Shown: positions 28,780 to 37,975 of the stretch, in pieces
Position numbering within the stretch: position 1 is the stretch's first letter
Layout: each line of letters begins with the position of its first letter
Origin: Providencia alcalifaciens
Lineage (GTDB): Bacteria; Pseudomonadota; Gammaproteobacteria; Enterobacterales; Enterobacteriaceae
NCBI RefSeq assembly: GCF_915403165.1
Contig: NZ_OU659204.1
Coordinates: 3,162,001 to 3,226,000, forward strand
Length of the DNA stretch: 64,000 bases
Direction of reading: 5' to 3'
Notes under the pieces: generated by a model
Database searches by the model: none
Told to the model about the DNA's origin: nothing
What the model saw: only the letters and a program-made list of their open reading frames with translations
Translations under genes and position numbers: made by a program

Positions 28780-29565
28780 CTACCTCCACTCATCCAACAT
28801 CATAAATTGATGTTCAGGCAGGGCATTCCATAGAGATTGGATCCATTGTCCGCCACCACCTTGTTTGAGTTTTTCGCTGCTCAGAACCTCTTCTAATGCA
28901 CCATTACGTAATAATGTGACGCGATCCGCAAAGCGTACCGCCATAGACAAGTCGTGAGTCACCCACAATACACCGCGACCATCGCGACATAGCGATTTAA
29001 TATTATCGAGCAATTGCACTGCATGTTCATCATCCAGCCATGAAGAGATCTCATCGGCAAGAATATACTCCGCACACGAAAGCGTGGCGCTGCTCGCCAA
29101 CACCCTTTTAGCCATTCCCCCTGAGAGCTGACTTGGGTAGTGATTCACAAGGCTCGATTGCAAACTGTATTCTTGTAGATGCCGTGCTACATCGTGCATT
29201 TTTATATGCTGCCCGCTAAGTACCGCGGCGCGTTCTAGCTGAGGGCCAATCTGAATTAATGGATTTAACGCACTCACTCCTTGGGGCACATAACACAGAG
29301 AATTTCCGCGATACTGAGATTTGGTTTTCTCCGTCAGGGCTTGACCATTCAGTTCGATATTCCCTTTGCAGCGCATATTATTTGGCAATAATCCTAATGC
29401 GCTTTGTAGTAATAAACTTTTACCTTCACCACTGCCGCCAATCAGCGCCACCATTTCACCAGGTTGAATATCGAGTGAAATATCTTGCAGTAATGGAGAC
29501 CATTGCTTTTTACCCAACCAACGATATTGCGCCACATCAATGGTCAAATTTTCAAATTTCAGCAT
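28780..29565 (-). CDS. ABC transporter ATPase, OppD/NikD-like
   Basis: A 261-residue ATPase with Walker A GGSGEGKSLL, signature LSGGMAKRVLAS and Walker B YILADEISSWLD. I set the start at 29565, where AGAGGAG is four bases upstream; the frame is open six codons further to a GTG. It overlaps the end of the permease gene by seven bases, showing tight coupling. It also lacks the long C-terminal Cys-rich extension of classical OppD proteins, which suggests a small cargo rather than peptides, though this is weak evidence. Confidence 0.85.
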   Translation of the reverse strand: MLKFENLTIDVAQYRWLGKKQWSPLLQDISLDIQPGEMVALIGGSGEGKSLLLQSALGLLPNNMRCKGNIELNGQALTEKTKSQYRGNSLCYVPQGVSALNPLIQIGPQLERAAVLSGQHIKMHDVARHLQEYSLQSSLVNHYPSQLSGGMAKRVLASSATLSCAEYILADEISSWLDDEHAVQLLDNIKSLCRDGRGVLWVTHDLSMAVRFADRVTLLRNGALEEVLSSEKLKQGGGGQWIQSLWNALPEHQFMMLDEWR

Positions 29566-30371
29566 GTTGCTCCTCTTAACCACAATTGTTGAGCCGATTT
29601 CGCAAACTGGTCAAATAGCAGAACTAACCCCATCAATGCCGCACCGGGGAAAACGACCATCCACCACGCACCAGTACTCAAGTAACGTAACGCTTCAGAA
29701 AGCAAAATACCCAGCGATGGCTCATGGGGTGCTAACCCAAATCCGAGGAAACTTAATGCGGCGCTGTGTAACACGGAATGCGGAAACATCAATAATGTTC
29801 CGACCATCCATTGAGGAAGCAACATCGGTAAATAATGGTAGCGTAAACGCTCAAACGCGCTGTTACCTATACGATGGGATAGCATGATGTAATCAGTTTG
29901 CTGAACCCGCAGCAATTCTGAGCGCAAGATTAATGTCAGTTTAGGCCAGTGCGTCAATGCCACCGCCCAAATTACCCCCATCTTTCCGCCACCCAGCGTA
30001 AAGCAGATCAGTACCAATAACAGTAAATGCGGTAGAGCAAGCAGTGCATCAATAATACCGCGCACCACATAATCCATGCTTTTATTGAGCGAAGATAACC
30101 CCGCCATCACCAAGGCGATAATGCCGCTGGTTATCGACGCGGTTAAACCAATTTGTAAACTGGTAGCGAGCCCTTGAAATGTACGCTCAAATAAATCGCG
30201 TCCTAAATTGTCTGTCCCAAATAAATGCAACAATGACGGCGCTTGTCGCCTATCGAGCAAGCTCATTTCAATATCAGACGAAAGCAGCCAAAAGGCATAG
30301 CCACCTAATATAATTAGGCAACCTAATGAAAGGATTAGTTTGATCAGAGCGCGATTCGGATTATAAGTCAT
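29559..30371 (-). CDS. ABC transporter permease, OppC/NikC-like
   Basis: A 270-residue inner membrane permease with about six helices. The N-terminal helix is followed by the HLFGTDNLGRDLFERT motif typical of OppC/DppC/NikC, and the ATPase-docking EAA loop lies near LLSHRIGNSAFERLRYHYLP. It overlaps the previous permease by ATGA (four bases). Second of the two channel subunits of the importer encoded after hypE. Confidence 0.88.
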   Translation of the reverse strand: MTYNPNRALIKLILSLGCLIILGGYAFWLLSSDIEMSLLDRRQAPSLLHLFGTDNLGRDLFERTFQGLATSLQIGLTASITSGIIALVMAGLSSLNKSMDYVVRGIIDALLALPHLLLLVLICFTLGGGKMGVIWAVALTHWPKLTLILRSELLRVQQTDYIMLSHRIGNSAFERLRYHYLPMLLPQWMVGTLLMFPHSVLHSAALSFLGFGLAPHEPSLGILLSEALRYLSTGAWWMVVFPGAALMGLVLLFDQFAKSAQQLWLRGATC

Positions 30372-31336
30372 GATCCTCTTATCACTCCCTTATTCACCCG
30401 TTTTAATAGCAAATCTGCCATCGTATTACTGAAGAAAATCAGTACGGCGCACAGCATCACTATCCCCATTAACAGCGGCACATCTCCACGTAAGCCTGCA
30501 TCAATGGTGGCCTGTCCTAATCCTGGATACGCAAACACTTTTTCCGCTAATAATGCGCCACTAAAAAGCTCACCGACAGAGGCAAACTGCAAGCAAATCG
30601 CGGGCGTGATAGCGTGTTTAAGCACATGGAAGCCCATCATTGACCAGCCTTTATCCCCTTGCGCTTGTGCGTAATGAATAAATTCGCTGTTCATCACTTC
30701 AGCCACTTTTGCGCGGGTATGCAAAGCAATGGTGCCGACCCCCAGCATTCCGAGGGCTATCACTGGTAAAATTAAATGCTGAATTTTTTGTGAAAATGTG
30801 GCGGTCTGTTCATCTAAACCTATTGGCCATGCGCAACAAATGGGTGCCCATTTTAAAGAAACCGCAAACAGAGACAGCAGCAATAAGCCTATCCAGAAGA
30901 CGGGAATTGAAGCGAGTAAATAACAAAATGCCGAAATAACTTTGTCAGGCCAGCGGTTTAAGTAGCGCCCAGCGACTAACCCAAGCCCAAACCCGACCAC
31001 GCCGGAAAATACCCATGCACTGCCGAGCAATGCCAGTGAAGGAACAATACGGTCAGAAATCACTTGTAAAACAGGGGTATTGTACAGCATCGAATACCCC
31101 AAATCCCCTCGAAGCATTTGTGAAAACCAACGCCAGAACTGCATCCAGAGCGGCTGGTCAAGCCCCCAACGCGCCGCAATCAGCGGGTATTGCTCTGGGG
31201 GCACATGCATCAAGTCGTTACCAATGTAGGCTTTGATCGGATCAATCGGCGAGTAACTTAGTAGGATAAAAATCCCCAGCGCGGTTACCGTTAATAAGCA
31301 GATAAATCGCAATAAAAGCCCAAAGGTCGTTCGCAT
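30368..31336 (-). CDS. ABC transporter permease, OppB/NikB-like
   Basis: A 322-residue inner membrane permease with the OppB/NikB fold: an N-terminal helix, LGLDQPLWMQFWRW-like periplasmic stretch, GDLGYSMLYNTPV, and an EAA loop (HYAQAQGDKGWSMMGFHVLKHA). It starts at an ATG that shares one base with the stop of the binding-protein gene (TAATG), so the two are translationally coupled. Confidence 0.88.
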   Translation of the reverse strand: MRTTFGLLLRFICLLTVTALGIFILLSYSPIDPIKAYIGNDLMHVPPEQYPLIAARWGLDQPLWMQFWRWFSQMLRGDLGYSMLYNTPVLQVISDRIVPSLALLGSAWVFSGVVGFGLGLVAGRYLNRWPDKVISAFCYLLASIPVFWIGLLLLSLFAVSLKWAPICCAWPIGLDEQTATFSQKIQHLILPVIALGMLGVGTIALHTRAKVAEVMNSEFIHYAQAQGDKGWSMMGFHVLKHAITPAICLQFASVGELFSGALLAEKVFAYPGLGQATIDAGLRGDVPLLMGIVMLCAVLIFFSNTMADLLLKRVNKGVIRGS

Positions 31337-32916
31337 TACTTACAAGTCCACTTCCATTCATCGACGTTATTTAACACAGACCAAGATCCGTGAATTTCTG
31401 GGGCACTTTTACCCAAATCAACACATTGATTTGATAAGTAAACATGCTGAACATTCATCAACCAAGCCCATGCAGCATCCCCTTGGATACCAACGCCCAC
31501 TTTGCCATTCCAATCCACTTTCTGCCATAGTGGGATAGCGGCATCTTGGTCTGGTTGACGCAATGCTTCTTCGATAATTTCATCCACCGCTGGGTTTTTA
31601 TAGTAACCCGCATTGTAGAAGCCGACACCCGCAGCTTTGCTGCTGTAGTTGTGGACTAACTCCATTGGGTCGAGGCTGCCCCAACCAAACAGTGTAGGGT
31701 TAGCATGCATATGCAGTTCAACCGTTTCCCAACTACCTGATTTCAAATCCATTTCAATACCGAGCGGTTTTAAGCTTGAGCGAATGGCTTGCGCTAAATC
31801 ACGGCGAGTTGTGTCACCGCTGGCATACCACAGGGTTAATTTCGCTACTTTGCCATTTTTCTCTCTCAACCCTTCTTTATTCAGCTTCCAGCCTGCCTCT
31901 TCCAAAATTGCTTTCGCTTTGTCTAAATCCCCATCTTTGAATGACGAGTTAGGGTTATTCCAAGGTAATCCAGCCACGCCGGTATAAGCCGGAACAGCAA
32001 AACCTTCAAGAACAGATTCCGCCAACAGCTTGCGGTCTAATGCATAGTTAATGGCTTTACGAATAGCCACATCGGAGGTGATGTCGTTACCGATTGGATT
32101 ACCCTGAGCGTCTTTTTCGCCAGCAGGTGGAATCGGGAATGAGATCCCGCGGTTTTCCACACTGTAACGCTCAATCAGCTTCATATTAGGAACATTATTG
32201 GCATTGCTTGCTACAGCGGGTGGAATGCGTACAACTTCAAGCTGAGCACTCTGCGCGGCAGCAAATGCGGCATCTTCATCAAGGAACACAAACACCATTT
32301 TGCCATAATCATTTTTAGGGCCGGCATAGTATGGGTTTTGCTCAACAATCAGTTGTTGGCCCGGTTGGAAAGCCACTAAGCGGTATGGGCCTGCCCCAAT
32401 CGGCTTATGAGCATAAGTTTTTGCATCGTACTTATCCGCAGAGACGATCCCTAACGATCCCAACACATTGATAAACGTACTTTGCGGGGAAGATAAGGTA
32501 ATTTTCACAGTCAGCGGGTTAATTTCTTCTGCTTTCGCGAAGTTACCCATATCCACTTTACCGCCACTCGCCGCCGCATTGTTGTAGCTGAATACCACAT
32601 CTTTTGCCGTTAACGCTGAGCCATCCGAGAACTTCAGATCCTTTTTCAAGGTCAGTATCCACTCTTTACCATCTGCATTGTGTGTGTAGCTTTCGAGCAT
32701 ATAGCTATGCCAAGAAAGATCTGCTTTTTGCTTTAAGAGTGGGCTATGCAGGAGCAAGTAACTCCCGTGGCTCCAACCCAACATTGGGTCAAAACCTTCA
32801 GTGGGTTCTGCGCCAATGGCAAGTCGTAAAGTGTGTGTAGATGATGCGGGCTCAGCCGCTTGTGCTTGCAGGGTTAATCCCATTAAACACATGGCAACCG
32901 CTAATTTTTTAATCAT
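31336..32916 (-). CDS. Periplasmic solute-binding protein, nickel/peptide ABC importer
   Basis: A 526-residue SBP_bac_5 (OppA/DppA/NikA superfamily) protein with a signal peptide cut after AQAA (about residue 21). Family landmarks are LKFSDGSALTAKDVVFSYN (about 95-113), PIGAGPYRL and the late RRDLAQAIRSSLKPLGIEMDL. The family covers peptides and Ni(II) chelates; sequence alone does not say which. It lies directly behind hypE and ahead of the permeases, in one direction with 11 hydrogenase genes, so nickel is the best inference; compare the Ynt and Nik systems. A possible alternative is a short peptide. Confidence 0.8.
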   Translation of the reverse strand: MIKKLAVAMCLMGLTLQAQAAEPASSTHTLRLAIGAEPTEGFDPMLGWSHGSYLLLHSPLLKQKADLSWHSYMLESYTHNADGKEWILTLKKDLKFSDGSALTAKDVVFSYNNAAASGGKVDMGNFAKAEEINPLTVKITLSSPQSTFINVLGSLGIVSADKYDAKTYAHKPIGAGPYRLVAFQPGQQLIVEQNPYYAGPKNDYGKMVFVFLDEDAAFAAAQSAQLEVVRIPPAVASNANNVPNMKLIERYSVENRGISFPIPPAGEKDAQGNPIGNDITSDVAIRKAINYALDRKLLAESVLEGFAVPAYTGVAGLPWNNPNSSFKDGDLDKAKAILEEAGWKLNKEGLREKNGKVAKLTLWYASGDTTRRDLAQAIRSSLKPLGIEMDLKSGSWETVELHMHANPTLFGWGSLDPMELVHNYSSKAAGVGFYNAGYYKNPAVDEIIEEALRQPDQDAAIPLWQKVDWNGKVGVGIQGDAAWAWLMNVQHVYLSNQCVDLGKSAPEIHGSWSVLNNVDEWKWTCK

Positions 32917-32946
32917 ATATCCCTCTAATCGGTGATTTTTTCATTT

Positions 32947-32967
32947 CGGCACCGTTTTCAGGTGCCG
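32947..32967. repeat. Hairpin between hypE and the binding-protein gene
   Basis: CGGCACC / GGTGCCG, 7 bp perfect with a 7-base loop, in the 69-base gap. On the minus strand no T-tract follows, so it is not a strong terminator for hypE. It probably stabilises or separates the two message halves. Confidence 0.5.
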
Positions 32968-32985
32968 TTTTTAGGGTACAAATAA

Positions 32986-34011
32986 CTAACAAATTCGAGG
33001 TAATGGCTCGCTATGTGGCAAATCTAACAGTCGTGAAGCACCAAAAATACCCACCAGCTTCACCTGTTTATTTTCTGTCACACAACCAATGGTTTTGGCA
33101 TTAACACCTAATGGATGTTGATGTAATGCGGCTAAAACTTGCTGTTCAGCTTCAGGTTTCACCACAATCACTAATTTGCCTTCGTTGGCAAAATTAAGGG
33201 GTTCTAAACCTAATAATTCGCACACACCACGAACGGCGGAAGAGACTGGTAAATCCCCTTCGTTGATGGAAATACCGCAGCCACTGGCTTGTGCAAATTC
33301 ATGCAGAATGGCATTCACACCACCACGAGTGGCATCACGCAGAGCGCGTACACCATCAATATCACGTAAAGGCTCAATAATCGGCGTTAAAACCGCACAG
33401 TCACTGCTAAGTTGCCCTTCCAGCCCCATCTGCTCACGCAGGTTCAGGATAGTCGCACCATGATCACCCAATGTTCCGCTGACAATCACTTTATCTCCCG
33501 CTTGAATTTGCTGAGCGCCCCAATGAATTTCGGTTGGGATCACGCCAATGCCAGCGGTATTGATAAACACTTTATCCGCCGCGCCACGCTGTACGACTTT
33601 GGTATCCCCTGTCACTATCTGCACTCCCGCCGCTTTAGCGGTTGCCGCCATGGATTCCACAATGGTTTGCAAATCAGACAGTGGCAAGCCTTCTTCAAGG
33701 ATAAACCCGCAAGAGAGATATTTAGGAACAGCACCGCTAACCGCCACGTCATTGACTGTACCGCAAACCGCCAGTTTCCCAATATTGCCGCCGGGGAAAA
33801 AAATAGGGTCAATCACATAACTATCGGTACTGAAAGCTAAACGGTCACCTAATGCGGTCATTTCGGCCAGAGAAAGGCGCGCTTGGTCTTCACGTTCATC
33901 GAGAGCTTGGTTAGCAAAAGCCTGTAAAAACAGCTGTTCAATCAGCTGCTGCATGGCGAGACCTCCACTACCATGAGCCATAGTGACCACGTTTTTAGTA
34001 TCCGAGCTCAT
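32986..34011 (-). CDS. hypE: Hydrogenase maturation protein HypE
   Basis: HypE dehydrates the carbamoyl group received from HypF to make the cyanide ligand of the NiFe centre. The 341 residues show the N-terminal MAHGSGG of the ATP-binding PurM-like fold and end in the catalytic PRIC, the Cys that becomes the thiocarbamate/thiocyanate. Start ATG two bases after hypD. Full length. Confidence 0.97.
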   Translation of the reverse strand: MSSDTKNVVTMAHGSGGLAMQQLIEQLFLQAFANQALDEREDQARLSLAEMTALGDRLAFSTDSYVIDPIFFPGGNIGKLAVCGTVNDVAVSGAVPKYLSCGFILEEGLPLSDLQTIVESMAATAKAAGVQIVTGDTKVVQRGAADKVFINTAGIGVIPTEIHWGAQQIQAGDKVIVSGTLGDHGATILNLREQMGLEGQLSSDCAVLTPIIEPLRDIDGVRALRDATRGGVNAILHEFAQASGCGISINEGDLPVSSAVRGVCELLGLEPLNFANEGKLVIVVKPEAEQQVLAALHQHPLGVNAKTIGCVTENKQVKLVGIFGASRLLDLPHSEPLPRIC

Positions 34012-34012
34012 T

Positions 34013-35125
34013 TTACGCCTCCCGACGATATTGGTAATACGCGGCGCAGGCTCCTTCAGAAGAGACCATCAACGCGCCAAATGCCGTTTGTGGTGTACAA
34101 CGTTGCCCAAACAGCGGGCATTCATTCGGTTTACAGCGCCCCGTTAGCACATCACCACAACGTGCTTGAGGGTCATCCGACACTTGATGAGGCTGGATAT
34201 TAAAACGCAGCTCCGCATCAAAGGTTTGGTAATCAAGGGTTAACTGCACACCTGAACCCGCAATTTCACCCAATCCTCGCCACTCACTGGTGGCTTTCAA
34301 TTCAAACACATCGTCCAAGGCTTTTAACGCCAACAGATTGCCTTCATCCGCCACAATACGCTTATATTGGTTTTCCACTTCACAGCGACCATCCGCAATT
34401 TGATCCACCAGCATGGCAAGAGATTGCAAAATATCGAGGGGTTCAAACCCTGTAACGACCAGCGGTTTATGGAATTCTTGGGTAATAAACTGATAAGGAT
34501 GCGAGCCAATCACCATACTGACGTGACCCGGCGCAAGGAAGCCATCAATTCTCACATCAGGCTGTTCAAGCAGGCTACGAAGGGTTGGGATAATGGTGAT
34601 ATGTTGGCAAAATACCGAAAAGTTTTTCACCTGGCGTAAACGCGCTTGTTGTAGTGTCAGTGCGGTGCTCGGCATAGTGGTTTCAAACCCCAAACCGAAA
34701 AACACCACTTCACGTTCAGGGTTTTGCTGGGCAAGATTTAACGCGTCTAATGGTGAATAAACGATCCGCACATCCGCCCCACGGCGTTTCGCGTCCAGTA
34801 AAGAGCCATTTTTACCCGGCACACGCATCGCATCGCCATACGTGCAGAAAATCACTTCAGGACGTTCAGCAATTTCAATGCAGCCATCAATTCGTCCCAT
34901 CGGCAGTACACAGACAGGGCAACCCGGTCCGTGCACAAATTCAATTTCAGGAGGAAGCAGCTGGTCAATACCAAACTTGAAGATGGCGTGGGTATGGCCA
35001 CCACACACTTCCATTAACTGTAATGGGCGCTGCTTGGCTCTTGGGATATCCGCAATACGCTTGCGGATATGCGCCAATAATGCTTTTGCCAAGGCAGGGT
35101 CGCGAAACTCATCGACGTACTGCAT
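34013..35125 (-). CDS. hypD: Hydrogenase maturation protein HypD
   Basis: Iron-sulfur scaffold on which Fe(CN)2CO is assembled with HypC. The 370 residues carry the conserved [12 protein letters not shown] (about 41-52), [10 protein letters not shown] (about 67-76), and a C-terminal Cys set ([13 protein letters not shown]) binding the [4Fe-4S] cluster. It overlaps hypC by 17 bases and nearly touches hypE. Confidence 0.97.
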   Translation of the reverse strand: MQYVDEFRDPALAKALLAHIRKRIADIPRAKQRPLQLMEVCGGHTHAIFKFGIDQLLPPEIEFVHGPGCPVCVLPMGRIDGCIEIAERPEVIFCTYGDAMRVPGKNGSLLDAKRRGADVRIVYSPLDALNLAQQNPEREVVFFGLGFETTMPSTALTLQQARLRQVKNFSVFCQHITIIPTLRSLLEQPDVRIDGFLAPGHVSMVIGSHPYQFITQEFHKPLVVTGFEPLDILQSLAMLVDQIADGRCEVENQYKRIVADEGNLLALKALDDVFELKATSEWRGLGEIAGSGVQLTLDYQTFDAELRFNIQPHQVSDDPQARCGDVLTGRCKPNECPLFGQRCTPQTAFGALMVSSEGACAAYYQYRREA

Positions 35126-35405
35126 CTGTTGCTCCCGAATTTAGCCCTGTAAAGTCCCCCACTTCATGGTCTAACTGGCTCATCGCCGTTAGCGCATCAA
35201 GGGTGGCTTGAGCCTCTTCTTCGTTAATCACACTCATCGCGAAGCCAACGTGTACTAAGACCCATTGGCCTAGCAGGTCTGCGGTGTCCCCTTCACAAAT
35301 CAGCCCAATGTTCACGTCGCGTTTCACACCACAGACATCAACTTGCGCCAATTGGTGGATATCTTCACCCACCGCGACAATTTTACCCGGTATTCCTAAG
35401 CACAT
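35109..35405 (-). CDS. hypC: Hydrogenase maturation chaperone HypC/HybG
   Basis: A 98-residue chaperone that works with HypD and then guards the hydrogenase large subunit. It begins [10 protein letters not shown]; the Cys2 is the functional residue after Met removal. I start at 35405 because the family begins there and GGAG is just upstream; the frame is open nine codons further. It overlaps the end of hypB by 10 bases. As the only hypC-type gene here it should serve hydrogenase-2, the role of HybG in E. coli. Confidence 0.95.
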   Translation of the reverse strand: MCLGIPGKIVAVGEDIHQLAQVDVCGVKRDVNIGLICEGDTADLLGQWVLVHVGFAMSVINEEEAQATLDALTAMSQLDHEVGDFTGLNSGATDAVRR

Positions 35406-36520
35406 AGCTGAGTCTCCAGCCATGCTAACCAAGCATCCATTCCTTCACCGCTAGTGGCAGAGACTTTGATCACTTGGATGTTCGGATTCACCCGTTTTGC
35501 ATTGGCAATGCAGGCTTCTACATCAAAATGCAGGTAAGGCAGTAAGTCGATTTTATTGAGGATCATAATGTCAGACGCTGCAAACATATGCGGGTATTTC
35601 AAGGGTTTGTCTTCACCTTCAGTGACAGACAGCACCGCAACTTTATGGCGTTCACCCAGATCAAAACTCGCTGGACAGACTAAGTTTCCAACGTTTTCAA
35701 TAAATAGCAGGCTGTTTTCATCCAAGCCTAAACGGTCAACCGCATCATGTACCATTTGCGCATCTAAGTGGCAGCCTTTACCCGTGTTCACTTGAATAGC
35801 TGGTACACCCGTTTCACGAATACGCTGAGCATCATTGGTAGTCTGCTGATCTCCTTCAATCACCGCGCAGTTCAATTTGTCGCGCAGACGTAACAAGGTT
35901 TCCGTCAGCAAGGTGGTTTTACCGGAGCCAGGGCTTGAAACGAGGTTCAATGCCAAAATATTTTTTGCCGCAAAATCTTCACGATTATGCTCGGCTAGAT
36001 GGTTGTTTTTATCCAAAACATCCATCTCAATTTGTAACATGCGTTTTTGGCTAATACCCGGCGCATGGGTTCCCGCTTCACCTTGACCATAATCGAGGTC
36101 ATGGTGGTCACCTGCGGGGGCAAAAGTGGATTGCGCATCATGGCTATGACCATGAGCATGATCGTGGGAATGCGGGTGCTCGTGCTTATGTTTATGCTTA
36201 TGTTTTTCAATCTTCACGCCACAGGTATCTGGCTCAGATTGATAGTAGTGGTTCACATCACCTTGATGATAATAATGGTGATGAATAATCACCGTTTTAC
36301 CACTATGTTCTGCTGCATGACTGTGGTCATGGTGATGATGGTCGTGGTCATGATGATCATGGTCATGCCCATGAGAATGTTGATCGTGGTGATGATCATG
36401 GTCATGAGAATGAGGATGATGGTGATCATGTCCATGGTGGTGGTCACTTCCATGGTGATGTTGGTGCTCATCACCTTCAATTCTGCGCTCTCCCGAAGCA
36501 CAGCCACAAGTACTACACAT
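35396..36520 (-). CDS. hypB: Hydrogenase nickel-insertion GTPase HypB with long His-rich domain
   Basis: HypB is the GTPase that, with HypA, delivers nickel to the large subunit. It has 374 residues. The N-terminus holds the CSTCGC high-affinity nickel motif (residues 2-7), then a stretch to about residue 128 with some 47 histidines mixed with Asp, Gly and Lys. The G domain follows: P-loop SSPGSGKTT near residue 195, EGDQQTT, and NKIDLL. E. coli HypB has only a short His cluster, so the nickel-storage region here is very long. The gene lies 126 bases after hypA, the widest gap in the run, and could have an internal promoter. Confidence 0.95.
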   Translation of the reverse strand: MCSTCGCASGERRIEGDEHQHHHGSDHHHGHDHHHPHSHDHDHHHDQHSHGHDHDHHDHDHHHHDHSHAAEHSGKTVIIHHHYYHQGDVNHYYQSEPDTCGVKIEKHKHKHKHEHPHSHDHAHGHSHDAQSTFAPAGDHHDLDYGQGEAGTHAPGISQKRMLQIEMDVLDKNNHLAEHNREDFAAKNILALNLVSSPGSGKTTLLTETLLRLRDKLNCAVIEGDQQTTNDAQRIRETGVPAIQVNTGKGCHLDAQMVHDAVDRLGLDENSLLFIENVGNLVCPASFDLGERHKVAVLSVTEGEDKPLKYPHMFAASDIMILNKIDLLPYLHFDVEACIANAKRVNPNIQVIKVSATSGEGMDAWLAWLETQLCA

Positions 36521-36646
36521 AATGATTACTCCATAAGTGAGTGATGAAGTTAGCTTAGTGCAACATCAAAAAAATAGGTTGATTCACCGCAAGGTCAATT
36601 CACAATTTTCGCTCTAAATCACACAAAAGGTTCTTAGATCAAAAAT

Positions 36647-36988
36647 CTATTCGATTTCTAATTCTTTGATTCGCAGGCTGTCACCGTTCTCAACTTTGAG
36701 GTTAAAACCGTGACATTTAGGGCAAGTGGCGTCGTGAGTGTGGACATCAACACTTTCACTACAATCCCAACACCATGCTTGAGCAGGACGATACAGGATA
36801 TGCAATTGACTACCGTGTGCCACGGTTCCGCGGCACGCGATATCAAAACAAAAACGAAGGGCACTCTCTTCAATGCAAGAGAGCGCGCCAATTTCCAACC
36901 AAACGCCGGTCACCTTTTTCACCTGATGCTGTCTTGCTTGCTGTTCAATTATCTCGACAGCACTTTGGCATAAAGAGACTTCATGCAT
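36647..36988 (-). CDS. hypA: Hydrogenase nickel-insertion protein HypA/HybF
   Basis: A 113-residue nickel chaperone that pairs with HypB. It starts MHEVSLC, with His2 and Glu3 in the nickel site, and binds structural zinc through Cys73, Cys76, Cys89 and Cys92. Its ATG shares a base with the hybE stop (TAATG). In E. coli the hyb-operon version is called hybF; no second copy is in the window. Confidence 0.96.
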   Translation of the reverse strand: MHEVSLCQSAVEIIEQQARQHQVKKVTGVWLEIGALSCIEESALRFCFDIACRGTVAHGSQLHILYRPAQAWCWDCSESVDVHTHDATCPKCHGFNLKVENGDSLRIKELEIE

Positions 36989-37488
36989 TATTGGTCTCCC
37001 AGATAACGCGCGAAGACAGCGCGACGTTCCGGTGATTTAGGGACATTAGGATCCGTCACAGGTAAAGAGAGCAGCATCCGCGCACAGTCATCAGCCAGAT
37101 GCTCACCCTGCATTGCAGTTAGCTTTCTGTCTAATGGCGACATTAATGAACACGCCAAATATTGAGTTAGCCCTTCCAGTTCCCCAACGGTGTAAGTCAT
37201 TTCGCCGTAAGGAAGAATCAAACCGAGTTTCTCCCCAACAACACGATGCTCCCAATATTGGTCAGGACCCGGCAGGATGATCGCACTCAACATCCAAGGG
37301 GTGATAACCGCCCCTACCCATTGATTTTCAAATAATGAAAATGCACTGGCATAAATACCCATCGTCGGATGCAAGAAAGACAAATCATGCATCGATTGTT
37401 GGGCAACTCGTTCAAAAGCAGCCTGAACTAGAGGCTGCGGATTTTGAGAGTAACCTTGGATTTCTTTTGGCATGGATTCATTAGGCAT
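36988..37488 (-). CDS. hybE: Hydrogenase-2 assembly chaperone HybE
   Basis: A 166-residue HybE-family protein. In E. coli HybE helps assemble hydrogenase-2 and proof-reads the Tat-exported small subunit with HybO. Conserved residues include WVGAVITPWMLSAIILPG (about 57-74) and YTVGELEGLTQYLACSLMSPL. It overlaps hybD by eight bases. Confidence 0.93.
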   Translation of the reverse strand: MPNESMPKEIQGYSQNPQPLVQAAFERVAQQSMHDLSFLHPTMGIYASAFSLFENQWVGAVITPWMLSAIILPGPDQYWEHRVVGEKLGLILPYGEMTYTVGELEGLTQYLACSLMSPLDRKLTAMQGEHLADDCARMLLSLPVTDPNVPKSPERRAVFARYLGDQ

Positions 37489-37975
37489 GGAGACACTCTT
37501 CTTTTGCGATAATCTCTAACCCTTCACTGCGTAGCACTTCAATCACTTTTTGCAGTGCAGGCTCTAATGCGGCTTGTCCCGTTTCTGTTAAACCAATTGC
37601 AGGCTCTAAAGACTCAGGCACAATCCCCACTAGTGTCAGGCGCTTCGGAAACTCATCGGTTAGATGCAGCGCCGATAACACATCGGAAAGCCCTAACTGA
37701 TGGGGTGAGATTTTACGGGTAAACAGCGCGGGCACTTCAGCATCACGCAGAACTAAAATGCTACCAGGCTGCTGACTCGACAGCACCACATCCGCAATAA
37801 TCAGATGGTCACGATCGGCCATAGCGCCAATCAGCTCCATGCCTGCCGTTCCACCATCCAATACCTCAACACATTCTGGTAAGTGATAACGTTCTTCGAG
37901 TGCTTCAACAATGCGCACACCGATACCTTCATCACTCAGCAAAATATTGCCAACACCTAAGACTAATATACGCAT
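37481..37975 (-). CDS. hybD: Hydrogenase-2 maturation protease HybD
   Basis: The endopeptidase that removes the C-terminal tail of HybC after nickel insertion. The 164-residue chain starts MRILVLGVGNILLSDEGIG; Glu16, an Asp near 62 and a His near 93 are the expected metal (Ni-sensing) ligands. I start at 37975, where the ATG shares one base with the hybC stop; the longer frame upstream lies inside hybC and lacks family similarity. Confidence 0.95.
   Translation of the reverse strand: MRILVLGVGNILLSDEGIGVRIVEALEERYHLPECVEVLDGGTAGMELIGAMADRDHLIIADVVLSSQQPGSILVLRDAEVPALFTRKISPHQLGLSDVLSALHLTDEFPKRLTLVGIVPESLEPAIGLTETGQAALEPALQKVIEVLRSEGLEIIAKEECLHA

Noticed and set aside
36047..36544. Met/Val-rich 165-codon frame on the plus strand opposite hypB
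   Set aside because: It is the complement of the His/Asp-rich codons of hypB (CAT/GAT read back as ATG/ATC). Composition is explained by that, and no ribosome site or family match is seen.
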